Positions 42,028-51,464 are shown, counted from the stretch's first letter. The stretch: 64,000 nucleotides of DNA from Citrobacter koseri ATCC BAA-895 (GCF_000018045.1 NC_009792.1:3286001-3350000); one strand, 5' to 3'. A program made the numbers and translations. Notes: a model not told the origin generated them from the letters alone.

Positions 42028-43425
42028 ATGACAAGGCAAAAAGTCGTCGCGATAACGGCATGCCCGACTGGCATCGCTCATACCTTTATGGCTGCCAACA
42101 AAATTGCAGCGTGGGGAGAAGAAAATAACGTCATCGTCAAAGTGGAAACACAAGGAAGCGATGGCGTCAAAAACAAGCTTTCCCGACAAGATATTGCCAG
42201 CGCAGATGCCGTCATTCTGGCAATCGATGTTCCCATCCAGGACGCTGAACGATTCGATAACGTTCCTCATCTCAAAATACGCACTCAGGAACTGATCAAA
42301 AATACCGATCGTTACCTGCGTCAGGCGCTGGCGATGGATAAAACCGTAACGGCCGCGTGTGAAGAACAGGAAGAGGCTCGCTCCGCCTGGCAGACCTTCA
42401 TCGGCCATATTATGGCGGCGATCAGCTATATGCTCCCGGTCGTCGTCCTCGGCGGATTACTGATGGCGGTCGCCAAAATAACCGGGCAGTTTATTCCAAT
42501 TGCCGGTACGCCGTTCGAGGTGCTGGATAAACTGGGCTTTATGGTGATCAAGTTCATGTACCCGGTTTTTGCCATGTACCTCGCGTTCTCTATTGCCGGT
42601 AAACCTGCGCTGATCCCCGGACTTATCGGCGGCATTATGTCCGACGAGGTCTATAAACGCTTTTTTGATCTCGACGGTTTTATGCCTTCAGGCTTCTTCG
42701 GCGCCATCGCCATCGGCTTTTTTGTCGGTCATCTGGTGCAGTGGCTCAACAATACCATTAACGTTCGCGCCCAACTTACCACCATTAAAACGATGCTTAT
42801 CGTGCCGCTGTGTACCGGCATTACGCTCGTCATCGTTATGCAGTACCTGATCAACCCCTTCTTTGGCGCAATCAACCAGGCGATGGTCGAGTTTTTCACC
42901 TCCGCTGGCGACACCGGGCGCGGTTTTTACGCCATGATGATCGCCGCAGGGACGGCCTTCGACCTCGGCGGCCCCATCAATAAAGCCGCTGGTTCGGTGG
43001 CGCTGGGGCTCAACGGCGTCAGCGAAACCTTCGATTTAACCGCCAGAGAGCTGGCGATCGTCATTCCATCTATCGGCGTCGGCCTGGCGGCGTTGCTGAA
43101 TAACCGTTTTGGCCTGCCCAACGTGTTTAGCAGCGAAGAAAAAACCGTTGGCGGTACGTCTTTACTGCTGGGATTCATTGGCATTTCAGAAGGCGCCATT
43201 CCTTTCATCCTGAAAAATCCACGCCTGATTCCGGTCTTTATGGTCGGCGCGATGTCCGGCGCGCTTATTGCTATCGCACTCGGCGTGAAGCAATCGCTGC
43301 CGTTGCCTGCCATCTGGGGATGGCCGCTGGCGACAAATGTCACAGGGTATCTGATCAGCGTGTTTGCCGGTTCTCTTGTATGCGCGCTGGGCGTGCTCTT
43401 CGCCAGCCCTAAGATCGCCAAATAA
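42028..43425 (+). CDS. Fructose-family PTS enzyme IIBC
   Basis: 465 residues. The N-terminal EIIB-Fru domain has its phosphorylated Cys 12 in TACPTGIAHTFMAA. A linker near residues 100-120 leads to an EIIC-Fru domain with about nine membrane helices (SYMLPVVVLGGLLMAVA, then IGFFVGHLVQWLNN). It should import and phosphorylate a sugar or glycoside. No EIIA is fused; a separate EIIA gene is the fourth gene of the operon. The closest functional model is MngA, the mannosylglycerate PTS, because the next gene is an MngB-like mannosidase. The substrate is not proven. Confidence 0.9.
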   Translation: MTRQKVVAITACPTGIAHTFMAANKIAAWGEENNVIVKVETQGSDGVKNKLSRQDIASADAVILAIDVPIQDAERFDNVPHLKIRTQELIKNTDRYLRQALAMDKTVTAACEEQEEARSAWQTFIGHIMAAISYMLPVVVLGGLLMAVAKITGQFIPIAGTPFEVLDKLGFMVIKFMYPVFAMYLAFSIAGKPALIPGLIGGIMSDEVYKRFFDLDGFMPSGFFGAIAIGFFVGHLVQWLNNTINVRAQLTTIKTMLIVPLCTGITLVIVMQYLINPFFGAINQAMVEFFTSAGDTGRGFYAMMIAAGTAFDLGGPINKAAGSVALGLNGVSETFDLTARELAIVIPSIGVGLAALLNNRFGLPNVFSSEEKTVGGTSLLLGFIGISEGAIPFILKNPRLIPVFMVGAMSGALIAIALGVKQSLPLPAIWGWPLATNVTGYLISVFAGSLVCALGVLFASPKIAK

Positions 43426-43439
43426 TTCAGGAAGTAGAA

Positions 43440-46058
43440 ATGAGCAACATTCACGTCATCGCCCATACGCACTGGGATCAGGAATGGTATTTCACCTTGC
43501 AGGATAGCAATATTCTCGCGTCCTGGAATTTTGCGGATGTGATCCGAACCCTGGAACAGAACCCTGCGTATACCTGTTACCACTTCGACGGCCAAACCGC
43601 TGTCGTGGAAGATTTCCTGGCCGTCAACCCTCAATACTGCGAGCGGCTGAAACAGTTGGTCACCGACAGACGGCTTTTTATCGGCCCGTGGTACACCCAG
43701 ACGGATACGTATAATGTTCATGGCGAATCCATCATTCGCAACCTGAAATACGGGATACTTTCCGCGCGTAAACTTGGTCATGCCATGATGGTCGGCTATT
43801 TACCCGATACGTTCGGCCATAACAGCCAGCTCCCGACCCTGCTTCGCGGGTGTAACCTTGATAACATCGTTTTCTGGCGGGGCATCAACCATGATACGCA
43901 GGTCGAAAAGAGTCAGTTCATCTGGCAAGCGCCGTCCGGCGCGCAGGTTATCGCTTGCGCCATGCCCTTCGGCTATGGCGCGGCAAAAAATATTCGTGCA
44001 GACGACGCGCATCTGCACGACAAAATATTCCCAATCGTTAACCACATCCGCCAACGCTCCGGCCTGAACGATCTGCTCCTGCCCTGCGGCGGCGACCAGG
44101 TCAATATTGATCCCCATCTGCCGGAGATACTGCGTATCGCCAGCGCATGTTCCCCTGAAGGCGATCGTTTTCAGATCTCCTCTCTGGAAGCGTACATTGA
44201 CCGCCTTCGACAACAGGCATCAGGATATGATCGCTGGCAAGGGGAATTAAAATCTCCCCGCTATACCCGCATTCATAAAACAATCGGTTCAGTACGTTAC
44301 GACATCAAAAAGAAGAATTATGATGTTGAACAGTTCCTGTTAGGCAAGCTCGAACCCACCATTGCGCTGGCGCGTTATCAGGGCATTGAGGTCAACGTGC
44401 AATGGGTTGATCAGATATGGAAAAACCTTCTGCGTAATCATGCGCATGACTCCATCGGCGGGTGTAACAGCGATGCCACCAATCGCGACATTCTCCATCG
44501 CCTTGAGCAAACGGAACAGCTTAGCCATAGCCTGTGGAATCTGGTCGTAAAAGAACTGGCGACCGCCAGTTGTGAAGAGGGCGATCTTTTCGTCATCAAC
44601 CCCAGCGCCACCGCCTGGTCGGGCATTATCAAAGCCACATTATATAGCCGTACGGACGGTATTGAACTCAGCCATCATGCGCGTCCTCTTCCGTTCAGCG
44701 TTCTCGAACGCACGCAGGTCTCCGGCGGGCGCACGGTTCAGGTTACTGTGCAGGGCGAAAAAGAGGTCGAACTTCCGCCTTATTACCGCTGGCAGGTCGC
44801 TATTGACGCGCCAGCGTTACCGCCGCTGGGTTATACCCACATTCAGGTGCAGGAATCGTCACGCACCGCGCCTGCAATGCGCAACTGCGCTGAAAGCGCC
44901 ATTGAAAACAACGATTACCGGCTGGCGCTGCATGCCGGTTCGCTGTCGCTTCATGATAAGCGCAACGGCCGGGTAATATCCGACCTGCTGACCTTTGAAG
45001 ACTGTGCGGATGCGGGCGATAGCTATGACTTTTCGCCGCTGGAGGGCGATGTTCCGCAGCGCTGCCACACATTTACGCTTATTGACTGCGAGAAAGGCCC
45101 GCACATTGAACGGATGACGCTAAGCGCCACGCTGATGCTGCCCCCTTCGCTGGCGGCGCGAGCGGCGCAGGATGTTCAGCCCTACCCTGTACGCCTTGTC
45201 TGCGAGCTTCGCCAGCATGACGCTCAGCTTTTTATCGACGTTTCGCTGGAAAACACCGTCTGCGATCACCGCCTGCGCTTACTCATCAACAGCGATATTC
45301 GCACCACGGAATCCATCGCCTCTCAGCCCTTTGCCGTCATCCGGCGTCCTGTTGCCGATGCGCCAGCCGACTGGCGTCAGCACTATCGGGAAAAGCCGGT
45401 CGATATTGAAACCAGCGAGGGCATTATCGCCATCGAGGAAAACAACCGCTCGCTCATCATCAATAGCCTGGGCATGAAAGAGTTTCAGATATGCCAGAAC
45501 GGGACGGCGCAGATAGCGTTAACGTTGTTTAAATCAACGGGAGTCCTGGGACGTGACGATCTTGACTGGCGACCCGGACGCGCTTCCGGCATTAATAATA
45601 CCGTCGTCAACACGCCCGACGCGCAGCTGCTTAAACCGCTGCATTTCAGCCTGACGCTGGCGCTCGCCGATCGGGCCGCCCCTGTGACGTTAAGGCATCT
45701 TGAAACCCGCGTGACGCGCCAGCCATACACCTGGCAAAATCAGACGTTGAACACGCTGGACAACCGCCTGGAGCGTTTTACGCTCAATTTTGCTTCGCGC
45801 TCGCTGCCGGAAACATTCAGTCTGCTGACGCTTCCCGAACCGCTGATGCTTTCCGCAATCCCCCATGCCCATACGGTAGACGGAACAATCATTCGCATTT
45901 TCAATGCCGGAGAGCACCCGGTGCCGCTCCCGCATTCGCTAAGAAATATTCCGCAGATCAATTATCTGGAAGAACCTGTCGCAGATTGCACCACCATTTT
46001 GCCTTGCAGTACGTGTGATTTTCTTTTTACTCATCAGGAGCGTAACGAAAAAGTATGA
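43440..46058 (+). CDS. GH38 alpha-mannosidase (MngB-like)
   Basis: 872 residues, close to the 877 of E. coli MngB. The zinc ligands include His 11 and Asp 13 in HTHWDQEWYFT, the nucleophile Asp 123 is in GYLPDTFGHNSQLP, and a further metal His is in NHAHDSIGGCNSD. The C-terminal beta domains fill the rest. MngB hydrolyses 6-phospho-mannosyl-D-glycerate to mannose 6-phosphate and glycerate in the cytosol. A phosphorylated alpha-mannoside is expected here too. It starts 14 bases after EIIBC and overlaps the next gene by four bases. Confidence 0.92.
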   Translation: MSNIHVIAHTHWDQEWYFTLQDSNILASWNFADVIRTLEQNPAYTCYHFDGQTAVVEDFLAVNPQYCERLKQLVTDRRLFIGPWYTQTDTYNVHGESIIRNLKYGILSARKLGHAMMVGYLPDTFGHNSQLPTLLRGCNLDNIVFWRGINHDTQVEKSQFIWQAPSGAQVIACAMPFGYGAAKNIRADDAHLHDKIFPIVNHIRQRSGLNDLLLPCGGDQVNIDPHLPEILRIASACSPEGDRFQISSLEAYIDRLRQQASGYDRWQGELKSPRYTRIHKTIGSVRYDIKKKNYDVEQFLLGKLEPTIALARYQGIEVNVQWVDQIWKNLLRNHAHDSIGGCNSDATNRDILHRLEQTEQLSHSLWNLVVKELATASCEEGDLFVINPSATAWSGIIKATLYSRTDGIELSHHARPLPFSVLERTQVSGGRTVQVTVQGEKEVELPPYYRWQVAIDAPALPPLGYTHIQVQESSRTAPAMRNCAESAIENNDYRLALHAGSLSLHDKRNGRVISDLLTFEDCADAGDSYDFSPLEGDVPQRCHTFTLIDCEKGPHIERMTLSATLMLPPSLAARAAQDVQPYPVRLVCELRQHDAQLFIDVSLENTVCDHRLRLLINSDIRTTESIASQPFAVIRRPVADAPADWRQHYREKPVDIETSEGIIAIEENNRSLIINSLGMKEFQICQNGTAQIALTLFKSTGVLGRDDLDWRPGRASGINNTVVNTPDAQLLKPLHFSLTLALADRAAPVTLRHLETRVTRQPYTWQNQTLNTLDNRLERFTLNFASRSLPETFSLLTLPEPLMLSAIPHAHTVDGTIIRIFNAGEHPVPLPHSLRNIPQINYLEEPVADCTTILPCSTCDFLFTHQERNEKV

Positions 46059-47764
46059 GCCAGAACGCCCATCATACCTTCATCAAAAACACGTTAGCTC
46101 AGCTTTATCCCCATGCGGATCGGTACGCGCTGGCGGCGAAAATCGAGCAACTCTGTCAACGCTGGAAGCTACGAGAGCAAATCACCGCGCCTTTGGATCA
46201 GAGCCGGGTGTGGATGATTGCTTATGGCGACAGTATCCATAGCGGGGACGCAAACGCTCTTGCCTGCCTGCATCAGTTTTCGACACGCTGGCTTAAGGGC
46301 GTCATCAGCGACATTCACCTGCTGCCCATGTTCCCGTGGACATCTGATGATGGCTTCAGCGTTAAAGATTATCGCCACATTGCGCCAGAGTTAGGCCAGT
46401 GGTCAGACATTGCAGCGCTGGCAGGCGATTTTAATCTGATGTTTGATTTCGTGATTAACCATATCTCTCAGCAAAGCCGCTGGTTCCAGGGCTATTTACA
46501 CGGCGAACCGCGTTATCAGCACTACTTTATTAGCGCCGACCCTGACGATGACTACCATCTTGTCACGCGTCCACGCGCCCTTCCCCTGCTTACGCCATTC
46601 AAGCGCAAAACGGGGGAAACCGTACATATCTGGACGACATTCAGCGCCGATCAGATCGATCTGAATTTCCGTGAACCTGACGTGTTACTGGAAAGTATCG
46701 ACATCCTGCTGGAATACGCAGCGCGCGGCGCGCGCGCAATCAGGCTCGATGCGATCGGTTTTTTGTGGAAAGAGCGAAACAGCACCTGTATTCACCTGCC
46801 GCAGACGCATCTGATCGTTAAACTCTGGCGCGCCATTCTGGATGCAACCTGGCCTGACTGCCTGTTGATTACGGAAACCAACGTCCCGCATCAGGAAAAT
46901 ATCAGCTACTTCGGCAACGGCGATGAAGCTCACATGGTGTATCAGTTCCCCTTGCCGCCGCTGACGCTCCATGCCTTTTTACGCGGTAACGCACGCTGGT
47001 TACGCCAGTGGGCGCAACGTCTGGAACAGGATGCGTTTCCCGACAAGACGACCTTTTTTAATTTCCTCGCCAGCCACGACGGCATCGGGCTGCGTCCCGT
47101 GGAAAATCTCCTTTGCGCAGAAGAGCGGCAGTTTCTGATAAGCGAGGTAGAACGCAAGCAGGGGCGTATTTCATGGAAAACCAACCCTGACGGCAGCCAG
47201 TCGCCGTATGAACTTAACATCAACTTTCTGAGCGCATTGAGCGAGCCAGGGGAAAGTCCCGACGACCAGCTCGCCAGATTCACCGCCGCGCACGCCATCC
47301 TCTTTATGCTGCGGGGCGTGCCTGCAATCTATTATCACAGCCTCTTCGGCAGTGAAAATGACAACACCGGGCTGCTCGAATCGGGCATAAATCGCCGCAT
47401 TAACCGGGAAAAACTGGACGCTGCCACGCTCCATGAGCAGTTGCTCTCGCCGGAAACGAGACAATCCCGAATCTACGCGTCTCTGGCGAAGTTAGCGCGT
47501 ATACGCCAGCAGCATCCCGCATTTTCTCCGTTCGCCTCGCAGCACGTTCCTGAATTGCCTGACGCGCTCTTTGGCGTCGTTCGCCAGCATCCTACAAAAG
47601 GCGAAACGCTGTACTGCGTCGTGAACGTCACAGGAATACCACAATCACTTTCACTGCCTGTCACAGGAACAGATCTGCTGACGGGCGCAGCATTCAACGG
47701 CGCTTGCGAGCTTTCCGGCTGGCAAACGGTATGGATTCTCGCTGATACGCAACCGGAGGCATAA
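46055..47764 (+). CDS. GH13_18 glycoside phosphorylase (sucrose phosphorylase-like)
   Basis: 569 residues of the sucrose phosphorylase subfamily, which includes glucosylglycerate phosphorylase YcjM. The catalytic nucleophile Asp 232 is in IRLDAIGFLWKE, the acid/base Glu 274 in LLITETNVPH, and the third Asp in ASHDGIGLR. FSADQIDLNFREP is typical of the subfamily. It should break an alpha-glucoside with phosphate to give glucose 1-phosphate. Sucrose, glucosylglycerate, glucosylglycerol or a phosphorylated form are all possible. A phosphorylase in a PTS operon beside a mannosidase is unusual. Confidence 0.9.
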   Translation: MSQNAHHTFIKNTLAQLYPHADRYALAAKIEQLCQRWKLREQITAPLDQSRVWMIAYGDSIHSGDANALACLHQFSTRWLKGVISDIHLLPMFPWTSDDGFSVKDYRHIAPELGQWSDIAALAGDFNLMFDFVINHISQQSRWFQGYLHGEPRYQHYFISADPDDDYHLVTRPRALPLLTPFKRKTGETVHIWTTFSADQIDLNFREPDVLLESIDILLEYAARGARAIRLDAIGFLWKERNSTCIHLPQTHLIVKLWRAILDATWPDCLLITETNVPHQENISYFGNGDEAHMVYQFPLPPLTLHAFLRGNARWLRQWAQRLEQDAFPDKTTFFNFLASHDGIGLRPVENLLCAEERQFLISEVERKQGRISWKTNPDGSQSPYELNINFLSALSEPGESPDDQLARFTAAHAILFMLRGVPAIYYHSLFGSENDNTGLLESGINRRINREKLDAATLHEQLLSPETRQSRIYASLAKLARIRQQHPAFSPFASQHVPELPDALFGVVRQHPTKGETLYCVVNVTGIPQSLSLPVTGTDLLTGAAFNGACELSGWQTVWILADTQPEA

Positions 47765-47765
47765 C

Positions 47766-48350
47766 ATGGAGTTGTCCGCGCTTACGCATTCTGAACTGAT
47801 TTTTATCGATCCGCCGCACCGCACTCCTGAAGCGGTGATCGGGGAGATGTCCGCCGCCCTGTTCAGGCAGGGCCTGATCAACGACAAGGCGATGTTTATT
47901 GATAGCGTCCTGCGCCGTGAAAGCGAAGGGCCCACGGCGTTGGGAGAGTCGCTGGCTGTCCCACATGGGAAATGCGGCTCGGTTGTCCAGGCCGCATTTA
48001 GCGTCGCCCTGTTTCGCCAGCCCGTCATGTGGCCGGGTCTTGAGGGTGACGAGGAGGTGCAGTTGGTATTTCTGCTGGCGATTCCCCCAGAAGAAGCTGG
48101 CAGTACGCATATGCAATTATTAACCCGGCTGACCTCATCTCTGGTGGACGATAAAGTGCGTGAATCACTCATCAACGCTTCCTCTGCCGAAGAGGTGCTT
48201 GCGCTGCTCTCGCCAGATGCGCCTTCGGTTTCGCCAGAACCCGCCATTGCGGTGAAAAACACCCGGCTTGTCCCCCTGGTTTTGGGGATCGTCGCTGTTG
48301 CTGCATTTATCAATGCGGGTATTCACTGGATGAACGCAACAGCGCAATAA
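47766..48350 (+). CDS. Fructose-type PTS enzyme IIA with C-terminal membrane helix
   Basis: 194 residues. The PTS EIIA type-2 domain (about 1-150) has its phosphorylated His 67 in ESLAVPHGKC, and HMQLLTRLTSSL matches the family. After a proline-rich linker, one hydrophobic helix (about residues 167-187, PLVLGIVAVAAFINAGIHW) ends the protein. Ordinary EIIA-Fru proteins lack this anchor. It begins one base after the phosphorylase stop, so it belongs to the operon and should phosphorylate the separate EIIBC. Confidence 0.9.
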   Translation: MELSALTHSELIFIDPPHRTPEAVIGEMSAALFRQGLINDKAMFIDSVLRRESEGPTALGESLAVPHGKCGSVVQAAFSVALFRQPVMWPGLEGDEEVQLVFLLAIPPEEAGSTHMQLLTRLTSSLVDDKVRESLINASSAEEVLALLSPDAPSVSPEPAIAVKNTRLVPLVLGIVAVAAFINAGIHWMNATAQ

Positions 48351-48359
48351 CCCCTCCTG

Positions 48360-48396
48360 CGTCAAACCGGTCGTTTCTTTTCGCACCGGTTTGACG
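48360..48396 (+). terminator. Hairpin after the PTS operon
   Basis: Perfect 11-base stem CGTCAAACCGG / CCGGTTTGACG with a 15-base pyrimidine-rich loop. There is no T-run after it, so it may be a Rho-assisted terminator or an mRNA-end stabiliser. Confidence 0.6.
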
Positions 48397-48534
48397 AACG
48401 CCTGGCTTAACGCCCGAATTTTGTTGAATTTTTACGCAATTTTTAAGTCCAAAAATTTACATTAAGCGCAAGCGCCCGCCATTCGTACTCTTAAATTTTT
48501 ACTTTGTTCTGAATCAATAAAATCGTAAACATCT

Positions 48535-48548
48535 TTGATGCAAATCAC
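48535..48548 (+). promoter_or_regulatory. FNR site upstream of nrdD
   Basis: TTGAT-GCAA-ATCAC matches the FNR consensus TTGAT N4 ATCAA except for the last base. It lies about 207 bases before the start codon. Confidence 0.7.
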
Positions 48549-48641
48549 TACATATAGAACTTAAAATGCAACCCGACCCAATATGTTGTATTAATCGACT
48601 ACAATTGCTACAAACACAACACGACGCCATAACGGTGATGT

Positions 48642-48650
48642 TGTGGATAA
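48642..48650 (+). promoter_or_regulatory. DnaA box 1 upstream of nrdD
   Basis: TGTGGATAA is the exact complement of the strong DnaA box TTATCCACA. A second copy follows 78 bases downstream in the same orientation. Confidence 0.65.
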
Positions 48651-48719
48651 CGTGGGTCGGGATTGCGGGAAGTCGTTGGATAGAGAGATGAATAAACCCA
48701 CGCAGACTTCCTCAGCCTC

Positions 48720-48728
48720 TGTGGATAA
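48720..48728 (+). promoter_or_regulatory. DnaA box 2 upstream of nrdD
   Basis: A second perfect TGTGGATAA, 26 bases before the nrdD ATG. Confidence 0.65.
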
Positions 48729-48754
48729 CCTGTTCTTATAAATATGGAGTGATC

Positions 48755-50893
48755 ATGACACCGCATGTGATGAAACGAGATGGCTGTAAAGTGCCGTTTA
48801 AATCAGAGCGCATCAAGGAAGCCATTCTGCGTGCAGCTAAAGCAGCGGGAGTCGATGACGCAGATTACTGCGCCACCGTCGCAGAAGTCGTTAGTAACCA
48901 GATGAATGAGCGCAGCCAGGTTGATATCAACGAGATCCAGACAGCCGTTGAGAACCAGCTGATGTCCGGGCCGTACAAACAACTCGCTCGCGCTTACATT
49001 GAATACCGCCATGACCGTGATATTCAACGTGAAAAACGTGGCCGTCTGAACCAGGAAATTCGTGGTCTGGTTGAGCAAACCAACTCCGCGCTGCTGAACG
49101 AAAACGCCAACAAAGACAGTAAAGTGATCCCGACCCAGCGCGACCTGCTGGCCGGTATCGTGGCGAAACACTACGCCCGTCAGCATCTGCTGCCGCGTGA
49201 TGTGGTGCAGGCGCACGAGCGCGGCGACATTCACTATCACGATCTCGACTATTCTCCGTTCTTCCCGATGTTCAACTGTATGCTGATCGATCTGAAAGGC
49301 ATGCTGACGCAGGGCTTTAAGATGGGGAATGCGGAAATCGAGCCGCCGAAATCCATCTCCACCGCCACGGCCGTAACCGCGCAAATCATCGCACAGGTTG
49401 CCAGCCATATTTATGGCGGCACCACCATCAACCGTATTGATGAAGTGCTGGCGCCGTTTGTTACCGCCAGCTTCAATAAACACCGTAAGACCGCCGAAGA
49501 GTGGCAGATCCCGGACGCTGACGGCTACGCGCACGCCCGTACCGAGAAAGAGTGCTACGACGCTTTCCAGTCTCTGGAATACGAAGTGAACACGCTGCAC
49601 ACCGCCAACGGACAGACGCCGTTCGTCACCTTTGGTTTTGGCCTCGGCACCAGCTGGGAATCGCGCCTGATTCAGCAATCCATCCTGCGTAACCGTATCG
49701 CAGGTCTGGGTAAGAACCGTAAAACCGCCGTGTTCCCGAAACTGGTATTTGCGATTCGCGACGGTCTGAACCACAAGTTTGGCGATCCAAACTACGACAT
49801 CAAACAGCTGGCGCTGGAGTGCGCAAGCAAACGCATGTATCCAGACATCCTGAACTACGATCAGGTGGTGAAAGTGACCGGCTCGTTCAAAACGCCAATG
49901 GGCTGTCGCAGCTTCCTCGGCGTCTGGGAAAATGAGAACGGCGAACAGATTCACGATGGCCGCAACAACCTGGGCGTCATCAGCCTCAACCTGCCGCGTA
50001 TCGCGCTGGAAGCTGGTGGCAATGAAGCAACGTTCTGGAAGCTACTGTACGATCGCCTGGTGCTGGCGCGTAAGGCGCTGATGACCCGTATCGCCCGTCT
50101 GGAAGGCGTGAAAGCCCGCGTTGCGCCAATCCTTTATATGGAAGGCGCCTGTGGTGTCCGCCTGAAAGCTGACGATGACGTTTCCGAGATTTTCAAAAAT
50201 GGCCGCGCGTCAATTTCGCTGGGCTATATCGGTATTCACGAAACCATCAACGCGCTGTTTGGCGACAAACATCTGTACGACAGCGAAGCGCTGCGCGCTA
50301 AAGGTATCGCCATTGTCGAACGCCTGCGTCAGGCGGTGGACCAGTGGAAAGACGAAACCGGCTATGGCTTCAGCCTGTACAGCACACCGAGCGAGAACCT
50401 GTGCGACCGCTTCTGCCGTCTGGATACCGCTGAGTTTGGCGTCGTGCCGGGCGTGACCGATAAAGGCTACTACACCAACAGCTTCCACCTCGACGTGGAG
50501 AAGAAGGTGAACCCGTACGATAAAATCGACTTCGAAGCGCCGTATCCGCCGCTGGCGAGCGGTGGCTTCATTTGCTACGGCGAATACCCGAACATTCAGC
50601 ACAACCTGAAAGCGCTGGAAGACGTCTGGGATTACAGCTATCAGCATGTGCCGTATTACGGAACCAACACGCCAATCGATGAGTGTTACGAGTGCGGCTT
50701 TACCGGCGAGTTCGAGTGCACCAGCAAAGGGTTTACCTGCCCGAAATGCGGTAACCACGACGCCGCGCGTGTTTCAGTCACCCGCCGCGTATGCGGTTAT
50801 TTAGGCAGCCCGGATGCGCGTCCGTTTAACGCCGGTAAGCAGGAAGAAGTGAAGCGCCGCGTTAAGCATTTAGGCAATGGGCAGATCGGTTAA
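48755..50893 (+). CDS. nrdD: Anaerobic ribonucleoside-triphosphate reductase
   Basis: 712-residue class III ribonucleotide reductase. It makes deoxyribonucleotides without oxygen, using a glycyl radical. The N-terminal ATP cone (MTPHVMKRDGCKVPFKSERI) controls activity. The C-terminal zinc site has CYECGFTGEFEC and CPKCG, and the radical Gly is in RRVCGYLGS. The ATG at 48755 has GGAG eight bases before it. NrdG, its activase, follows after a BIME. Confidence 0.98.
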   Translation: MTPHVMKRDGCKVPFKSERIKEAILRAAKAAGVDDADYCATVAEVVSNQMNERSQVDINEIQTAVENQLMSGPYKQLARAYIEYRHDRDIQREKRGRLNQEIRGLVEQTNSALLNENANKDSKVIPTQRDLLAGIVAKHYARQHLLPRDVVQAHERGDIHYHDLDYSPFFPMFNCMLIDLKGMLTQGFKMGNAEIEPPKSISTATAVTAQIIAQVASHIYGGTTINRIDEVLAPFVTASFNKHRKTAEEWQIPDADGYAHARTEKECYDAFQSLEYEVNTLHTANGQTPFVTFGFGLGTSWESRLIQQSILRNRIAGLGKNRKTAVFPKLVFAIRDGLNHKFGDPNYDIKQLALECASKRMYPDILNYDQVVKVTGSFKTPMGCRSFLGVWENENGEQIHDGRNNLGVISLNLPRIALEAGGNEATFWKLLYDRLVLARKALMTRIARLEGVKARVAPILYMEGACGVRLKADDDVSEIFKNGRASISLGYIGIHETINALFGDKHLYDSEALRAKGIAIVERLRQAVDQWKDETGYGFSLYSTPSENLCDRFCRLDTAEFGVVPGVTDKGYYTNSFHLDVEKKVNPYDKIDFEAPYPPLASGGFICYGEYPNIQHNLKALEDVWDYSYQHVPYYGTNTPIDECYECGFTGEFECTSKGFTCPKCGNHDAARVSVTRRVCGYLGSPDARPFNAGKQEEVKRRVKHLGNGQIG

Positions 50894-50910
50894 TCCGCTG
50901 TCACGTTAAT

Positions 50911-50985
50911 GCCCGGTGGCGCTACGCTTACCGGGCCTACGGACTGCACTCTTACTGTAGGCCGGGTAAGCGTAGCGCCACCCGG
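50911..50985. repeat. BIME between nrdD and nrdG
   Basis: Two opposed REP-like units, GCCCGGTGGCGCTACGC to TACCGGGCCTAC and GTAGGCCGGGTAAGCG to CCACCCGGC. They end only 15 bases before the nrdG start. Confidence 0.88.
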
Positions 50986-50999
50986 CGTGGTTACAGACT

Positions 51000-51464
51000 A
51001 TGAACTTTCACCAGTACTACCCCGTCGACATCGTCAACGGCCCCGGCACGCGCTGTACTCTTTTTGTTTCCGGGTGCGTGCATGAATGCCCTGGGTGTTA
51101 CAACAAAAGCACCTGGCGGCTCAATTCGGGTAAACCGTTTACGAAAGAGATGGAAGACCAGATCATTAACGATCTGAACGACGAGCGGATTAAACGCCAG
51201 GGGATCTCACTGTCTGGCGGCGATCCGCTGCATCCCCAAAACGTACCGGACATTCTGAAACTGGTGCAACGCATTCGCGAAGAGTGCCCCGGCAAAGACA
51301 TATGGGTATGGACGGGTTATAAGCTGGATGAACTCAACGCCGCGCAAATGCAGGTTGTGGATCTGATTAACGTGCTGGTCGACGGTAAATTCGTACAGGA
51401 TCTTAAAGACCCGATGCTGATCTGGCGCGGCAGCAGTAACCAGGTCGTCCATCATTTACGTTGA
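51000..51464 (+). CDS. nrdG: Anaerobic ribonucleotide reductase activating protein
   Basis: 154-residue radical SAM enzyme. It generates the glycyl radical on NrdD using S-adenosylmethionine and a 4Fe-4S cluster held by the three cysteines of CVHECPGCYN. The glycine-rich SAM segment is SLSGGDPLHP. A BIME lies directly upstream and the ribosome site is weak (no clear GGAG), which may keep the activase low relative to NrdD. Confidence 0.97.
   Translation: MNFHQYYPVDIVNGPGTRCTLFVSGCVHECPGCYNKSTWRLNSGKPFTKEMEDQIINDLNDERIKRQGISLSGGDPLHPQNVPDILKLVQRIREECPGKDIWVWTGYKLDELNAAQMQVVDLINVLVDGKFVQDLKDPMLIWRGSSNQVVHHLR

Larger units (their letters stand above)
48397..48754 (+). promoter_or_regulatory. nrdD control region
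   Basis: About 360 bases without a gene. It holds an FNR site (48535-48548), a possible NrdR-box pair around 48578-48620 (ACCCAATATGTTGTAT is the better half) and two perfect DnaA boxes (listed separately). This fits oxygen, nucleotide and replication control of the anaerobic reductase. The NrdR boxes are the least certain. Confidence 0.6.

Noticed and set aside
48803..49954. 383-codon frame opposite nrdD
   Set aside because: Shadow of a conserved gene with no start signal or family features.
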